From Acidimicrobiia bacterium (GTDB taxonomy: Bacteria > Actinomycetota > Acidimicrobiia > Spongiisociales > UBA11373), in the NCBI GenBank assembly GCA_040902765.1, contig JBBDWO010000003.1:1-51356 (forward strand): DNA of 51,356 bases, read 5' to 3'. A program made the position numbers and the translations under genes. Below the pieces are notes generated by a model. It was not told the DNA's origin and searched no databases. It saw only the letters and a list, made by a program, of their open reading frames with translations. Positions 37,951 to 46,570 of this stretch are shown piece after piece; positions within the stretch are counted from its first letter, which is position 1; the number at the start of each line of letters is the position of its first letter.

Positions 37951-39030
37951 TCACTCCAGCCGTATTCGGGGATCGAGGTACGCGTACGAGAGGTCGACGA
38001 TCAGGTTGATGACCACGTAGCCGGTGGCGATGATCACGGTGAAGCCCTGGATGATCGGGAAGTCGCGGGCGGAGATGGCCTCGAACAGCATGGTCCCGGC
38101 CCCCGCCAGGCCGAAGACGGTCTCGGTGAGCACCGCCCCCGACAGCAGCGCCCCCATCTGCAGCCCGACGATGGTCACCACCGGGAGCATGGCGTTGCGC
38201 AGGGCGTGGCGCACGACGACCCGGCGCTCGGCGGCGCCCTTTGCCCGGGCGGTGCGGATGTAGTCGCGGCCCAGGGTGTCGAGCAGGCTGGAGCGGGTCA
38301 TGCGGGCGATGATCGCCATCGGGATGGTGCTCAGCGCCACCGCCGGCAGGATCAGGTGCTGGATGGCGTTGCCGAACAGCTCCCAGTTGCCGGTGATGAA
38401 GGCGTTGAATATGAAGTGGTTGCCGATGAACTCGACCACGGTGTGGGGGAAGGTTCCGTCGGCGAGGCCCCACCCCCATTGCTCGTAGAACGGGACGGAG
38501 ATCATCCCCGGGGACAGCCGGCCCGACGGGGGTAAGGCGAACCAGGTGTTGCGCAGCACCAGCCCGAAGAAGTAGGCGAGCAGCAGCCCCAGCCAGAACA
38601 CCGGCATCGACACGCCGACGTTGGCGAACATCATCGTGCCCACGTCGACGGCCGAGTTGTGCCTCATCGCCGCCACGATCCCCAGCGGGATGCCGACCAG
38701 CAGGGCGATGAACAGCGCCGTCATCGACAGCTCGATGGTCATCGGGAGGCGCTCGATGAGGATCTGTGAGACCGGGCGGGAGAAGCGGATCGAATTGCCG
38801 AAGTCCCCCTTGAGCACGTCGCCGATGTAGATGCCGAGCTGCACCGGGACCGGCCGGTCCAGCCCCTTGTTCCGCTCGAATGCGGCACACGACTCGGCGG
38901 TGGCGCGCTCGCCCAGCATCGCCCGGCAGGGTTCGCCGGGGATCGCCCGGGCGAGGAGGAAGGTGGCGATCAGGATGCCCAGCAGCACGGGGACGGCGAG
39001 CAACAGCCGCCTCCCGACGTACGCCAGCAT
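37951..39030 (-). CDS. oligopeptide-type ABC transporter permease (OppB/DppB)
   Basis: 359 residues. First helix GRRLLLAVPVLLGILIATFLLARAIPGEP is the standard OppB start. The long outside loop contains CRAMLGERATAESCAAFERNKGLDRPVPVQL, the core is MTIELSMTALFIALLVGIPLGIVAAMRHNS and the cytoplasmic loop is RAKGAAERRVVVRHALRNAMLPVVTIVG. It is 4 bp upstream of OppC and 126 bp downstream of the binding-protein gene, across a strong hairpin. Confidence 0.92.
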   Translation of the reverse strand: MLAYVGRRLLLAVPVLLGILIATFLLARAIPGEPCRAMLGERATAESCAAFERNKGLDRPVPVQLGIYIGDVLKGDFGNSIRFSRPVSQILIERLPMTIELSMTALFIALLVGIPLGIVAAMRHNSAVDVGTMMFANVGVSMPVFWLGLLLAYFFGLVLRNTWFALPPSGRLSPGMISVPFYEQWGWGLADGTFPHTVVEFIGNHFIFNAFITGNWELFGNAIQHLILPAVALSTIPMAIIARMTRSSLLDTLGRDYIRTARAKGAAERRVVVRHALRNAMLPVVTIVGLQMGALLSGAVLTETVFGLAGAGTMLFEAISARDFPIIQGFTVIIATGYVVINLIVDLSYAYLDPRIRLE

Positions 39031-39093
39031 CTCACCTCCTCACGGCGCCGGGCCGGACGGACCCGGATGATCGGTCTCTCCCCGGAATGAGCG

Positions 39094-39125
39094 CCGGGGC
39101 CCGCCCCCTCGAGGGCGGGCCCCGG
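39094..39125. terminator. intercistronic hairpin between binding protein and OppB
   Basis: A perfect 13-bp stem (CCGGGGCCCGCCC with its complement) around CCTCGA. It follows the binding-protein stop and precedes oppB on the minus strand, the same layout as the hairpin at 7684-7719 in the sugar transporter. Confidence 0.6.
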
Positions 39126-39156
39126 TCGGCTCGTCAGTCTGCGATGGGATCGATCC

Positions 39157-40836
39157 CTACGGGATCAACTGGTCCCACAGATAGGTGTAGTACTCGAACG
39201 CTCCGGTGTTGCCCACGTGGAGCGGATTACTCGCCTGGATGCCGAGCGCCCATGAGGCGACGACGTCGTTGGCGTCGAAATCCGACCCGTCGTGGAACTT
39301 GACACCCTGGCGCAGGGTGCAGGTCCACACCGTCGAGTCCTCGTTCGGCGTGCACTCGGTGGCCAGGGCCGGCACCACTTCGCCGGAGTCGATGGCGTAA
39401 CCGAGCAACGCCTCCACCACCTGCTGGCAGGCGGCCAGGGACTCGCCGTCGGTCTCGTCGGAGCAGAACAGGCTGATCGGCTCGGCGTTCTGCATCCACA
39501 CGAAGGTGTCCTTGCCCGGATCGACGAACTCGAACAGCGGGGCACCGAACGGCCGGAAGTGCGCGTTCTGCACACTGACCAGCGATGCCGACGCCGACGC
39601 GCCGTGAGCGACCGGCACCATCGGCACCAGCTCGCGGATGGCGTTGTTCGCCTGCTCGTAGAGCGGCCGGGCCGTCCCCACGTCACCGATCGTCGAGGCC
39701 TGCAGCAACGGCTCGTAGATCTCCGAATGAGTATCGCCGAACTGCGGGTTGGCCTCACCGAAGTGGAAGTCCAGGAAGTTGGTGATGTGCGGGTAGTCCG
39801 CACCCCAACCCAGGAGGTAGAAGCCGTCGAGGCGTCCGTTGGTCGACTCGTCGATGAACGCTCCCGACTCCATCACCTCCACCACCGCGGAGATGCCCAG
39901 GTTCTGCATCAGCTGATCCTGGATCTCGACCGCCACCGTGCCCGGCTCCGGCAAGTAGCCGCGGAACACGTCGCGGTAGTAGATGGCCGTGGTCCAGGTG
40001 TCGAGCGACAGGCCCTCCTCGGCCAGGCCCTCCTCGAGCAACGTCCGCGCCGCGGCGGCGTCGAACGGGTACCAGTCATCGCCCTCACACCCGTTCGGGA
40101 TCGAGCACGGCGTGAAGTGCGAGGCAACCTCGGACCCGTCCGGGTAGAAGTTGTCGACGATCCGCTGACGGTCGATCCCCATGGCGATCGCCTGGCGCAC
40201 CTTCAGGTTGTTGAACGGCGTGAACGTGTTCGTCATCGCCAGGTAGAAGGTGTTCGGGTTGGCCGACTCGATCAGGTTCAGGTTCGGATCAGCCCTCACC
40301 GTGTCGAAGGCGTCGGGGCTCACGTTCGTGATCTGATCGACCCGCCCGGCCTGCAACTCGAGGAGACGCGAGGCTCCCTCGGTGGCCCAGCGGAACACGA
40401 GCGTCTCGTACGGCGGCTTGGTGCCCCAGTAGTCGTCGTTGCGGCTGAAGATGATGCTGTCGCCTCGCTGCCACTGCTGGAGCACGAACGGGCCGGTGCC
40501 GATCGGGTTGTCCAACGGCGCGCCGCCGGTCGCCTCGAGATGCTCCTTCGGCTGGATGCCGAACGGAGTGAAGGCGGCGATCTGCGGGAACGCAGGCACC
40601 GGCTTGCACAGCTCGAACACCACCGTGTACTGGTCGGTCGCCGTGATCGACTTGATCTTGCCGCCGTAGTCACAGTCCTCGGCGGCGACACTGTCGCCCA
40701 CGAATGGCTCTTCTGGGCTCGTCGTGGCCCCGGTAGTGGTGGTGGGTGCCCCCGTGGTGCCCGGCGTGTCGTCGCCGCAGGCGGCGGCGACGAGCGCCAG
40801 CACGAGCACGAGGATCAAACCCCTTGCGTACTGCAT
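39157..40836 (-). CDS. circularly permuted family-5 ABC substrate-binding lipoprotein
   Basis: 559 residues, lipobox VAAACGDD, then a Thr-rich linker. Family SBP_bac_5 (peptide, dipeptide, nickel) proteins normally begin with a segment 'DGESL..VEALL ... GEVVPALA ... WTCTLRQGVKFHDGSDFDANDVVASW'. Here that segment is at the C-terminus (about 445-559), after the usual family C-terminal part (YEQANNAIRELVPMVPVAHG, about 407). The N-terminal part opens with what is normally the middle (SITATDQYTVVFELCKP, NPIGTGPFVLQQWQRGDS, AIAMGIDRQRIVDNFYP). So the domain order is a circular permutation. Several Cys (PNGC, LFCSDE, AACQQ, TECTP, WTCTL) may form disulfides. GGAGG precedes the ATG. It feeds the OppBCDF genes downstream. 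Confidence 0.85.
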   Translation of the reverse strand: MQYARGLILVLVLALVAAACGDDTPGTTGAPTTTTGATTSPEEPFVGDSVAAEDCDYGGKIKSITATDQYTVVFELCKPVPAFPQIAAFTPFGIQPKEHLEATGGAPLDNPIGTGPFVLQQWQRGDSIIFSRNDDYWGTKPPYETLVFRWATEGASRLLELQAGRVDQITNVSPDAFDTVRADPNLNLIESANPNTFYLAMTNTFTPFNNLKVRQAIAMGIDRQRIVDNFYPDGSEVASHFTPCSIPNGCEGDDWYPFDAAAARTLLEEGLAEEGLSLDTWTTAIYYRDVFRGYLPEPGTVAVEIQDQLMQNLGISAVVEVMESGAFIDESTNGRLDGFYLLGWGADYPHITNFLDFHFGEANPQFGDTHSEIYEPLLQASTIGDVGTARPLYEQANNAIRELVPMVPVAHGASASASLVSVQNAHFRPFGAPLFEFVDPGKDTFVWMQNAEPISLFCSDETDGESLAACQQVVEALLGYAIDSGEVVPALATECTPNEDSTVWTCTLRQGVKFHDGSDFDANDVVASWALGIQASNPLHVGNTGAFEYYTYLWDQLIP

Positions 40837-40857
40837 CGGATGGTTCCTCCTTTGTGT

Positions 40858-40886
40858 CCCTCACCGGTCACTCGAACCGGTGAGGG
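40858..40886. terminator. hairpin between the kinase gene and the binding-protein gene
   Basis: CCCTCACCGGT and ACCGGTGAGGG form a perfect 11-bp stem with a 7-nt loop. On the minus strand it lies 87 bp after the kinase stop and 22 bp before the binding-protein start. It could end kinase transcripts or sit in the opp leader. Confidence 0.5.
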
Positions 40887-40972
40887 GCCACGAACATTAG
40901 CCACATGCGAGTAACCCGGCTGTAAGAAGGGCTGCGCGGCTCGGCTCCCGATCGACAGGGACGCGGCGGCGG

Positions 40973-42730
40973 CTACGCCGCCGACGCCGCCGGCACCGAA
41001 ACCGGCAGCACGGTGACGAAGCGGGCGCCAATCCCGGCGGGCCCGTCTTCCACCCACACCTTGCCCTGGTGGCCGTGGACAAGCTCACGGACCAGGTACA
41101 GGCCGATGCCGGTGCCCTGGACTCCCTTGTTGCGGCCTCGCTGGAAGCGCTCGAACACCAGCTCGCGCTCCTCGGGTGGGATACCCGAACCCTGGTCCGA
41201 CACCTCAACCCGCACCGTGTCGGCCTCGCCGCGGGCACTCACCGTCACCGACGATCCCTCGGGCGAGTACTTGGCGGCGTTCTGGATGAGGTTGATGAAC
41301 ACCTGGCGCAGGCACCCGGCGTCGGCCAACTCAAGGGTGAGGCCGTCGTCGATGGCGGCGTTGAAACGGCGGCCCGGGAAGAGGCGGCCCACCAGCTCGA
41401 CGGCCTCCTGCACCACGGCCGACACATCCACCCGGTCGCGACGCAGTTCCAGCACCCCGGCCTCGATGTTGGACGCCATGAGCAGGTTGGAGATGAGCGT
41501 CTCCAGGTGAGCGGACTCGCGCTGGATCAGGCTCAAGAAGTCGCGACCTTCGGGATCGGTGACGTGGGCATCGAGCAGCGAACCGAACCCGATGATGGTG
41601 GTAAGCGGCGTGCGCAGCTCGTGGGACACGGCGGCGACGAAGGTGGTCTTGAGGGCGTCGAGCTCCTCCAGGCGTGCCTTGGCGGCACGCTCACCGGCGA
41701 GGGCACGGGTCAGGCCGATGGCCACCGCGCCCTGGGCGGCGACGCCACGGGCCAGACGGATCTGGCCGTCGGTGATGCGATGCGGCCGATTGCGGTCCAG
41801 CACCAACACCCCGAAGGTCTCACCCCAGGCGATCAGCGGTAGGTACAACGCGGCCTCGATGCCGAACGAAGTAGCCCACCATTCGGGGTTCAGGTCGGAG
41901 TCGACCTTGGGATCGTCGAAGGCCAGGACCGTGCCGGTCCGAAGAACCTGGTAGGCGGCGGGCAGGTCCGGGGCCGTCGACTTGAAAAGCTCCCACGCCT
42001 CCTGGTCGACGTGACCGTCGGCGAACTGGCTCATCTTCGGGTGCAGCTTCCCGTCGTCGCCGACCAGGAACACCGAACATCGGTCGAAACCGGCCACCCG
42101 GGCACAGTTCTGGGCCACCGAAGCCAGCACCGGGATCAGGTCGGTGGTGCGGCTCAGCACCTCCCCCACGTCCAGTAGCGCCTCGGCCTCCCGGGCACGC
42201 CGGCGCTCCCGCTCGAATGCGCGAGCGTTGGCCAGGCCCATCGCCAGGTACTCGGAAAACACGGCCAGGTCGTCGCGTCGGTTGCGCAGCTTCGCCGGGG
42301 TGCCTTCCACGATGAGGACGCCGATCGGTCGCCCGTCGCGACGCAGGGCGAACGCGAGGTACGGCTGCAGGTCGTACTTCTCGACGATCGGGAGTGGGAT
42401 GCCCTCGAAACGGGGATCGTCCACCTCGACGATGTCCTCGCCGCCGCGGATCCGCTTGACCACGTCGAACTGCTCGGCGTCCAGGCGGCGCCACTCTTTG
42501 AACAGCGCCGGATCGGCGTCACCGGAGGCCAGCTCCGACACGAACGGCGCCAGGCGACCCTCGTCGTCGTCATCGGCGAGGAACAGAGACACCCGGTGCA
42601 CCGAGAAGGCGGTGCCGGTGAAGCGCAGCATCTCTCCCACCAGGCGCGCCGTCGAACGCTCCGTCCCGGCACGGCGGACGAAGTCGAGGATTGCTCGCGG
42701 GAACGAGCCGGACTGGGAGTCAGAGTCCAT
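40973..42730 (-). CDS. GAF-domain sensor histidine kinase
   Basis: 585 residues with no transmembrane segment, so probably cytosolic. Two GAF-like domains (about 15-170 and 185-330, e.g. VHRVSLFLADDDDEG, FDRCSVFLVGDDGKL, FGIEAALYLPLIAWGETFGVLVLD) precede a HisKA dimerisation helix with the phospho-acceptor His370 in VSHELRTPLTTIIG. The ATP-binding domain follows: N box NLIQNAAKYSP, G1 DQGSGIPP, F box FERFQRG, G2 GTGIGLYLVRELV. No response regulator is adjacent, so it is an orphan kinase. Whether it controls the opp genes behind it is unknown. Confidence 0.9.
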   Translation of the reverse strand: MDSDSQSGSFPRAILDFVRRAGTERSTARLVGEMLRFTGTAFSVHRVSLFLADDDDEGRLAPFVSELASGDADPALFKEWRRLDAEQFDVVKRIRGGEDIVEVDDPRFEGIPLPIVEKYDLQPYLAFALRRDGRPIGVLIVEGTPAKLRNRRDDLAVFSEYLAMGLANARAFERERRRAREAEALLDVGEVLSRTTDLIPVLASVAQNCARVAGFDRCSVFLVGDDGKLHPKMSQFADGHVDQEAWELFKSTAPDLPAAYQVLRTGTVLAFDDPKVDSDLNPEWWATSFGIEAALYLPLIAWGETFGVLVLDRNRPHRITDGQIRLARGVAAQGAVAIGLTRALAGERAAKARLEELDALKTTFVAAVSHELRTPLTTIIGFGSLLDAHVTDPEGRDFLSLIQRESAHLETLISNLLMASNIEAGVLELRRDRVDVSAVVQEAVELVGRLFPGRRFNAAIDDGLTLELADAGCLRQVFINLIQNAAKYSPEGSSVTVSARGEADTVRVEVSDQGSGIPPEERELVFERFQRGRNKGVQGTGIGLYLVRELVHGHQGKVWVEDGPAGIGARFVTVLPVSVPAASAA

Positions 42731-42829
42731 AAGGAGACCATCGGCAGGGTGTTGCGGGGGGTTGAGGGGAGGCGCGAGGCGGGATTGGCGACTCGCGATT
42801 CACTGGGAGGCGGCGCCCCTGTCGGTTGG

Positions 42830-42997
42830 TCAGCGACGGGTTCGCGCCGCCAACACCTGCTCTTCCACAGAGACGTCGATGCCCATTCGGCGCTTGCGCT
42901 CCAGACGCGCCTCGGGGTCGGACGGCCCGCGGCCGACTCGTTCCAACCGTTGGCGGCCCTGCTCGGCTTGCTCGACCATCTGCCTGCCGAGGTCCAC
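42830..42997 (-). CDS. short hypothetical ORF, possibly a gene remnant
   Basis: Frame of 55 codons from a GTG at 42997: VDLGRQMVEQAEQGRQRLE ... DPEARLERKRRMGIDVSVEEQVLAARTRR. The composition (charged, helical) and lack of low-complexity runs look like real coding sequence, unlike the surrounding repeat-derived frames. Repeat R7 begins directly upstream and may have replaced an original 5' end. No family recognised. Confidence 0.35.
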   Translation of the reverse strand: MDLGRQMVEQAEQGRQRLERVGRGPSDPEARLERKRRMGIDVSVEEQVLAARTRR

Positions 42998-43003
42998 GTA
43001 GGG

Positions 43004-43455
43004 TTAGCCCTCCCCCCTCCCCTGACGGCTTCGCCGTCAGGTACTCCCCCCTTCGGGGGGAGAGAGACGGTTGGTCCCCTGCGCCCCGCGACGCGCGCAC
43101 TCTCCTCCCCTGTAGGGGGAGGTGGCAGCGGCCGCAGGCCGCTGACGGAGGGGGAGGGCTGACGCGTCGCGAGGCCCACGAAGGGTTTGCCCTCCCCCCT
43201 CCCCTGACGGCTCCGCCGTCAAGTACTCTCCCCTCCGGGGGGAGGGACCGCAAGAAACCTCCCCCCTCCCCTGACGGCTTCGCCGTCAGGTACTCCCCCC
43301 TTCGGGGGGAGGGACCGCAGAAAGTAGGAACTCTCCTCCCCCGTAGGGGGAGGTGGATCGGCCCGATAGGGCCGAGACGGAGGGGGAGGGCTGACGCGTC
43401 GCGAGGGCCCACTTAGTGTTTGGGCTCCCCCCCTACGGGGGGAGGGACCGCAAAT
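43004..43455. repeat. GC-rich palindromic repeat cluster R7, several copies
   Basis: Fills the 490-base gap upstream of the S9 peptidase. At least three copies of the CTGACGGC-NN-GCCGTCAG plus CCCCCCTTCGGGGGG half occur (near 43021, 43200, 43265). Two copies of the other half occur (near 43095 with GCAGCGGCC-GCA-GGCCGCTG and near 43335 with GGATCGGCCC-GAT-AGGGCCGA), each closing with GACGGAGGGGGAGGGCTGACGCGTCGCGAGG. Confidence 0.85.
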
Positions 43456-43487
43456 ACCCTCCCGCCTCGCCGCCTACCCTCCCTCCC

Positions 43488-45410
43488 ATGAAGACGGCGC
43501 CGTATGGGACCTGGGAGTCGCCGATCTCGGCGGAGCTGACCACGCAAGCCGGGTTGCGGTTCGCCGACCTGGTCGCGGTCGACGGGGACGACGTCTACTG
43601 GGTGGAGAGCCGGCCGCAGGAGGGTGGGCGCAGCGTCATCGTACGGCGGTCGCCGACCGGGGCCATCGACGATGTGGGCCCGGACGACTTCAACGCCCGC
43701 ACCTCTGCCAACGAGTACGGCGGCGGGGCTTACACCGTCGCCGATAGGCTGGTCTACGCCTCCAACTTCGCCGACCAGCGGCTGTATCGGATAGACCAGG
43801 AGGGGACCGCCGAGGCGATCACGCCCGAACCGCCGGCACCGAGGGGCGACCGCTACGCCGACCTGACGGTGCGGGGCTCGTGGGCGATCGGGGTGCGGGA
43901 ACGGCACAACGCCGATGGCGACGAACCCGCCAACGAACTGGTCCGCATCCCCCTCGACGGTGGCGAACCCGACATCGTCGCCTCCGGCCACGACTTCTAC
44001 TCGTCGCCGCGCATCTCACCCGACGGCACCCGGCTCGCCTGGCTGGCGTGGGATCACCCCAACATGCCGTGGGATGCCACCGAACTGTGGGTCGGCGACC
44101 TCACCGCCGCCGGGCACATCGACAACGCCCGCCGCGTCGTCGGCGACCGCTCCGAGTCGCTGTTCCAGCCGGAGTGGAGCCCCGACGGGGTCCTCCATGT
44201 GATCTCGGACCGGTCGGGCTGGTGGAACCTGTACCGGGAGGGGGCGGACGACCTGGAGCCGATCCTGTCGATGGACGCCGAGTTCGGGGTGCCCCAGTGG
44301 CTGTTCGGCTTCAGCCGGTATGTGTTCCTCGCCGACGGCCGACTCGTCACCGCCTACGGGAGGGAAGGCGGCGACACGCTGGTGGTCATCGAGGGGGGCG
44401 AACCACGGCCCATCCGGCTGCCGTTCACCTCGGTGGGGACCTCGCTGGCCACCCGGGGCAGCACCGTCTACCTGATCGCCTCCGGACCGAACCGCCCGGC
44501 GTCGCTGGTGCGCGTCGGCGTCGACGACGGCACCGTCGAAGACATCCGAGTGCCAGAGGGGCCACCGATCGACTCCGCCTACGTCAGCATCCCGGAGCCG
44601 ATCGCGTTCGCCTGCGACGAAGGCGTCGCCCATGCCCTCTACTACCCGCCCACCAACCCGGAGTACCAGGCGCCGGAGAGCGAGAAGCCGCCGGTGATCG
44701 TCGCCATCCACGGTGGCCCCACCTCGGCGGCGAAGGCGGCGTTGGACCCGGCGAAGCTGTTCTGGACCAGCCGGGGCTTCGGCATCGTCGACGTCGACTA
44801 CGGCGGGTCCACCGGGTACGGGCGAGAGTACCGGCAGCGACTCGACGGGCAGTGGGGCGTGATCGACGTGCGCGACTGCGCCCTGGCGGTGGCCCACCTC
44901 GCCGACCAGGGCAAGGCCGACCCGGACCGGCTGCTCATCCACGGCGGCAGCGCCGGCGGCTACACCACCCTGCTCGCCCTGGCGCTGCGCGACGAGTTCG
45001 CCGCCGGCACCTCCTATTTCGGGGTCGCCGACCTGGAGGCGCTGGCCGTCCACACCCACAAGTTCGAGAGCCGCTACCTGGACCGCCTCGTCGGCCCCTA
45101 CCCGGAGGCGAGGGACCTGTACCTGGAGCGCTCGCCGATCACCCACATCGACAAGATCGACAAGCCGGTGCTCATCCTCCAGGGCACCGACGACATGGTG
45201 GTCCCCCAGGCCCAGGCCGAGATGATGTGCGACGCCCTGCGAGCCCGGGGCACCCCCTACGCCTACCTGCTCTTCGAGGGTGAGGGCCACGGCTTCCGCC
45301 AGGCCCCCAACCAGATCCGGGCGCTCGAGGCCGAGTTGTCCTTCTACGGCCAGGTGCTCGGCTTCGAGCCGGCAGGCGATCTGGAGCCGGTGGAGATCGT
45401 CAGAGCCTGA
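43488..45410 (+). CDS. S9 family peptidase (prolyl oligopeptidase-like)
   Basis: 640 residues. An N-terminal beta-propeller (Trp/Asp-rich repeats such as ISPDGTRLAWLAWDHPNMPWD, WSPDGVLHVISDRSGWWNLY) is followed by an alpha/beta-hydrolase domain. The catalytic triad is visible: Ser488 in HGGSAGGYTT, Asp569 in GTDDMVVP and His601 in GEGHGFRQ. The oxyanion region is IHGGPTSAAKA. No signal peptide, so a cytoplasmic dipeptidyl/acyl-aminoacyl peptidase is likely, and it may process peptides brought in by the Opp transporter nearby. ATG at 43488 is the family-like start; the 24 codons before it come from repeat R7. Confidence 0.9.
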   Translation: MKTAPYGTWESPISAELTTQAGLRFADLVAVDGDDVYWVESRPQEGGRSVIVRRSPTGAIDDVGPDDFNARTSANEYGGGAYTVADRLVYASNFADQRLYRIDQEGTAEAITPEPPAPRGDRYADLTVRGSWAIGVRERHNADGDEPANELVRIPLDGGEPDIVASGHDFYSSPRISPDGTRLAWLAWDHPNMPWDATELWVGDLTAAGHIDNARRVVGDRSESLFQPEWSPDGVLHVISDRSGWWNLYREGADDLEPILSMDAEFGVPQWLFGFSRYVFLADGRLVTAYGREGGDTLVVIEGGEPRPIRLPFTSVGTSLATRGSTVYLIASGPNRPASLVRVGVDDGTVEDIRVPEGPPIDSAYVSIPEPIAFACDEGVAHALYYPPTNPEYQAPESEKPPVIVAIHGGPTSAAKAALDPAKLFWTSRGFGIVDVDYGGSTGYGREYRQRLDGQWGVIDVRDCALAVAHLADQGKADPDRLLIHGGSAGGYTTLLALALRDEFAAGTSYFGVADLEALAVHTHKFESRYLDRLVGPYPEARDLYLERSPITHIDKIDKPVLILQGTDDMVVPQAQAEMMCDALRARGTPYAYLLFEGEGHGFRQAPNQIRALEAELSFYGQVLGFEPAGDLEPVEIVRA

Positions 45411-45411
45411 C

Positions 45412-45822
45412 TCACGCAGCAGTCGTCGCCACGACGTCGACGTTGGCTCCACAGCCGGGAACGTCGCTGAGTGCTGCGTCGCCGGTGAGAAGCGGGATGT
45501 CGAGCAGTTCGGCGAGTGCCAGGTAGACGCCGTCGTACACCGAGACGTTGTCGCGCAATTCGAAGGCCCGAGGTACGAGCCGACGGTGTGGGTACCGCTC
45601 CAGCGGCAAAGTCGCGAGCAGGCCGAGCATGTCACTCGCCTCGGTCAGGTCTATCTCGCGCCTCATCGCCAGTCTGCGAAGTCCCTGTCCGACCTCGGTG
45701 TCCACGAGATGCGGCGCACAGACGACATCGCCTCCCTCGAGGTGATCAGACAGCCTGTCGCCTGCCGGGCTGTGGGGACCGAGCAGGAAGTCAAGGACGA
45801 CCGAGGCGTCGACGACGATCAC
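45412..45822 (-). CDS. PIN-domain ribonuclease toxin (VapC-like)
   Basis: 136 residues. Asp5 in [15 protein letters not shown] starts the PIN domain; further acidic residues are Glu in HLVDTEVGQGLRRL, Asp in VSVYDGVYLALAELL and Asp in LLTGDAALS. The start overlaps the antitoxin stop (ATGA). Convergent with the S9 peptidase gene, with 1 bp between the stops and no room for a terminator. Confidence 0.85.
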   Translation of the reverse strand: MIVVDASVVLDFLLGPHSPAGDRLSDHLEGGDVVCAPHLVDTEVGQGLRRLAMRREIDLTEASDMLGLLATLPLERYPHRRLVPRAFELRDNVSVYDGVYLALAELLDIPLLTGDAALSDVPGCGANVDVVATTAA

Positions 45823-46049
45823 CGGGAGTCACGCTCGGCTCGAATGACCTCGGCTGGCGTCTCCGACAGTGTTGGCCGCTGACGAGACCGAACCCGCTCG
45901 ATCATCTCCTCGAGCGAGGGCGTAGCGGCCAGTCGCACGACCTCACGCTTGAGATAGTCGGACAGGGTCATCCCCGCCTTGGCGGCTCGCGCCTTGATCT
46001 CTCGATGCACGGCATCGGGCACGTTGCGTATCTGGATCATCTTCGCCAT
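45819..46049 (-). CDS. FitA/VapB-type ribbon-helix-helix antitoxin
   Basis: 76 residues: [35 protein letters not shown] is the Arc-like DNA-binding domain of FitA-type antitoxins, followed by a toxin-binding tail ([29 protein letters not shown]). A -10 box 6 bp before ATG 46049 suggests a leaderless message. A perfect dyad lies just upstream. Confidence 0.85.
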   Translation of the reverse strand: MAKMIQIRNVPDAVHREIKARAAKAGMTLSDYLKREVVRLAATPSLEEMIERVRSRQRPTLSETPAEVIRAERDSR

Positions 46050-46055
46050 GGGCCG

Positions 46056-46084
46056 AAGGTATCACATGTGGAGCACATGTGATA
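46056..46084 (-). promoter_or_regulatory. leaderless promoter and perfect dyad operator of VapBC
   Basis: TATCACATGTG-GAG-CACATGTGATA (46060-46084) has perfect 11-bp arms. TACCTT (46061-46056 on the minus strand) overlaps its edge and lies 6 bp before the vapB ATG, with CGGCCC between, as at 25576-25587. Confidence 0.6.
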
Positions 46085-46188
46085 GGTTGATCGACGCCTC
46101 CTACACGACCTACGACGAAATCCCGCTGGATACTCCCGACGCATGGGGCGACCTGGCCTCGTGGCGCGATGCCGCCGGGCGGTCATGA
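46066..46188 (+). CDS. short hypothetical ORF, possibly a gene remnant
   Basis: Frame of 40 codons ending [30 protein letters not shown]. The last 30 residues look like real protein sequence, whereas the first ones lie in the vapBC operator. A TTG start at 46087 or a lost 5' end is possible. No family recognised. Confidence 0.25.
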   Translation: MWSTCDRLIDASYTTYDEIPLDTPDAWGDLASWRDAAGRS

Positions 46189-46231
46189 CCTTGGCGGAGC
46201 GGGATGACGGGGAGTCGGAGAGGCCCACGTA

Positions 46232-46570
46232 GCGTTAGCCCTCCCCCCTCCCCTGACGGCTCCGCCGTCAGGTACTCCCCCCTTCGGGGGGAGGGACCGA
46301 AAGGGAGGCAGGCCCGTGCTTATGACGCCACCGCAATAACCCACATGCGGTCCCCTCCCCCGAAGGGGGAGGTGGATCGGCCCGAAGGGCCGAGACGGAG
46401 GGGGAGGGCTGACGCGTCGCGAGGCACAGGTAGTGATCATCGGGAGGAAGAGGCTGCAGCGGCAGAAAGCCGCTGACATCGGGCGGCCAGACGCGCCGGA
46501 CGGTCGCTGCGCGCTAGCCCTCCCCCCTCCCCGCCTTCGGCGGTACTCCCCCCTTCGGGGGGAGAGAGTC
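46232..46570. repeat. GC-rich palindromic repeat cluster R8
   Basis: A full element in reverse orientation (46232-46425) has GCGTTAGCCCTCCCCCCTCC, CTGACGGC-TCC-GCCGTCAG, CCCCCCTTCGGGGGG, a unique 60-bp spacer, CCCCCGAAGGGGG, GATCGGCCC-GAA-GGGCCGA and GGAGGGGGAGGGCTGACGCGTCGCGAGG. A separate half element (46495-46570, GCCTTCGGC type) ends 12 bp from the prfA stop. Between them, 46426-46494 is unique sequence. Confidence 0.85.

Noticed and set aside
42720-43412. Minus-strand frame of 230 codons over the R7 repeats
   Set aside because: The translation consists of repeat-derived Pro/Arg/Gly strings; it is not a protein gene.
46060-46084. TGTGA/TCACA-like halves before vapB as a third CRP site
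   Set aside because: The half-sites are spaced differently from the CRP consensus and the perfect 11-bp dyad overlaps the vapB promoter, so an antitoxin operator is the better reading.
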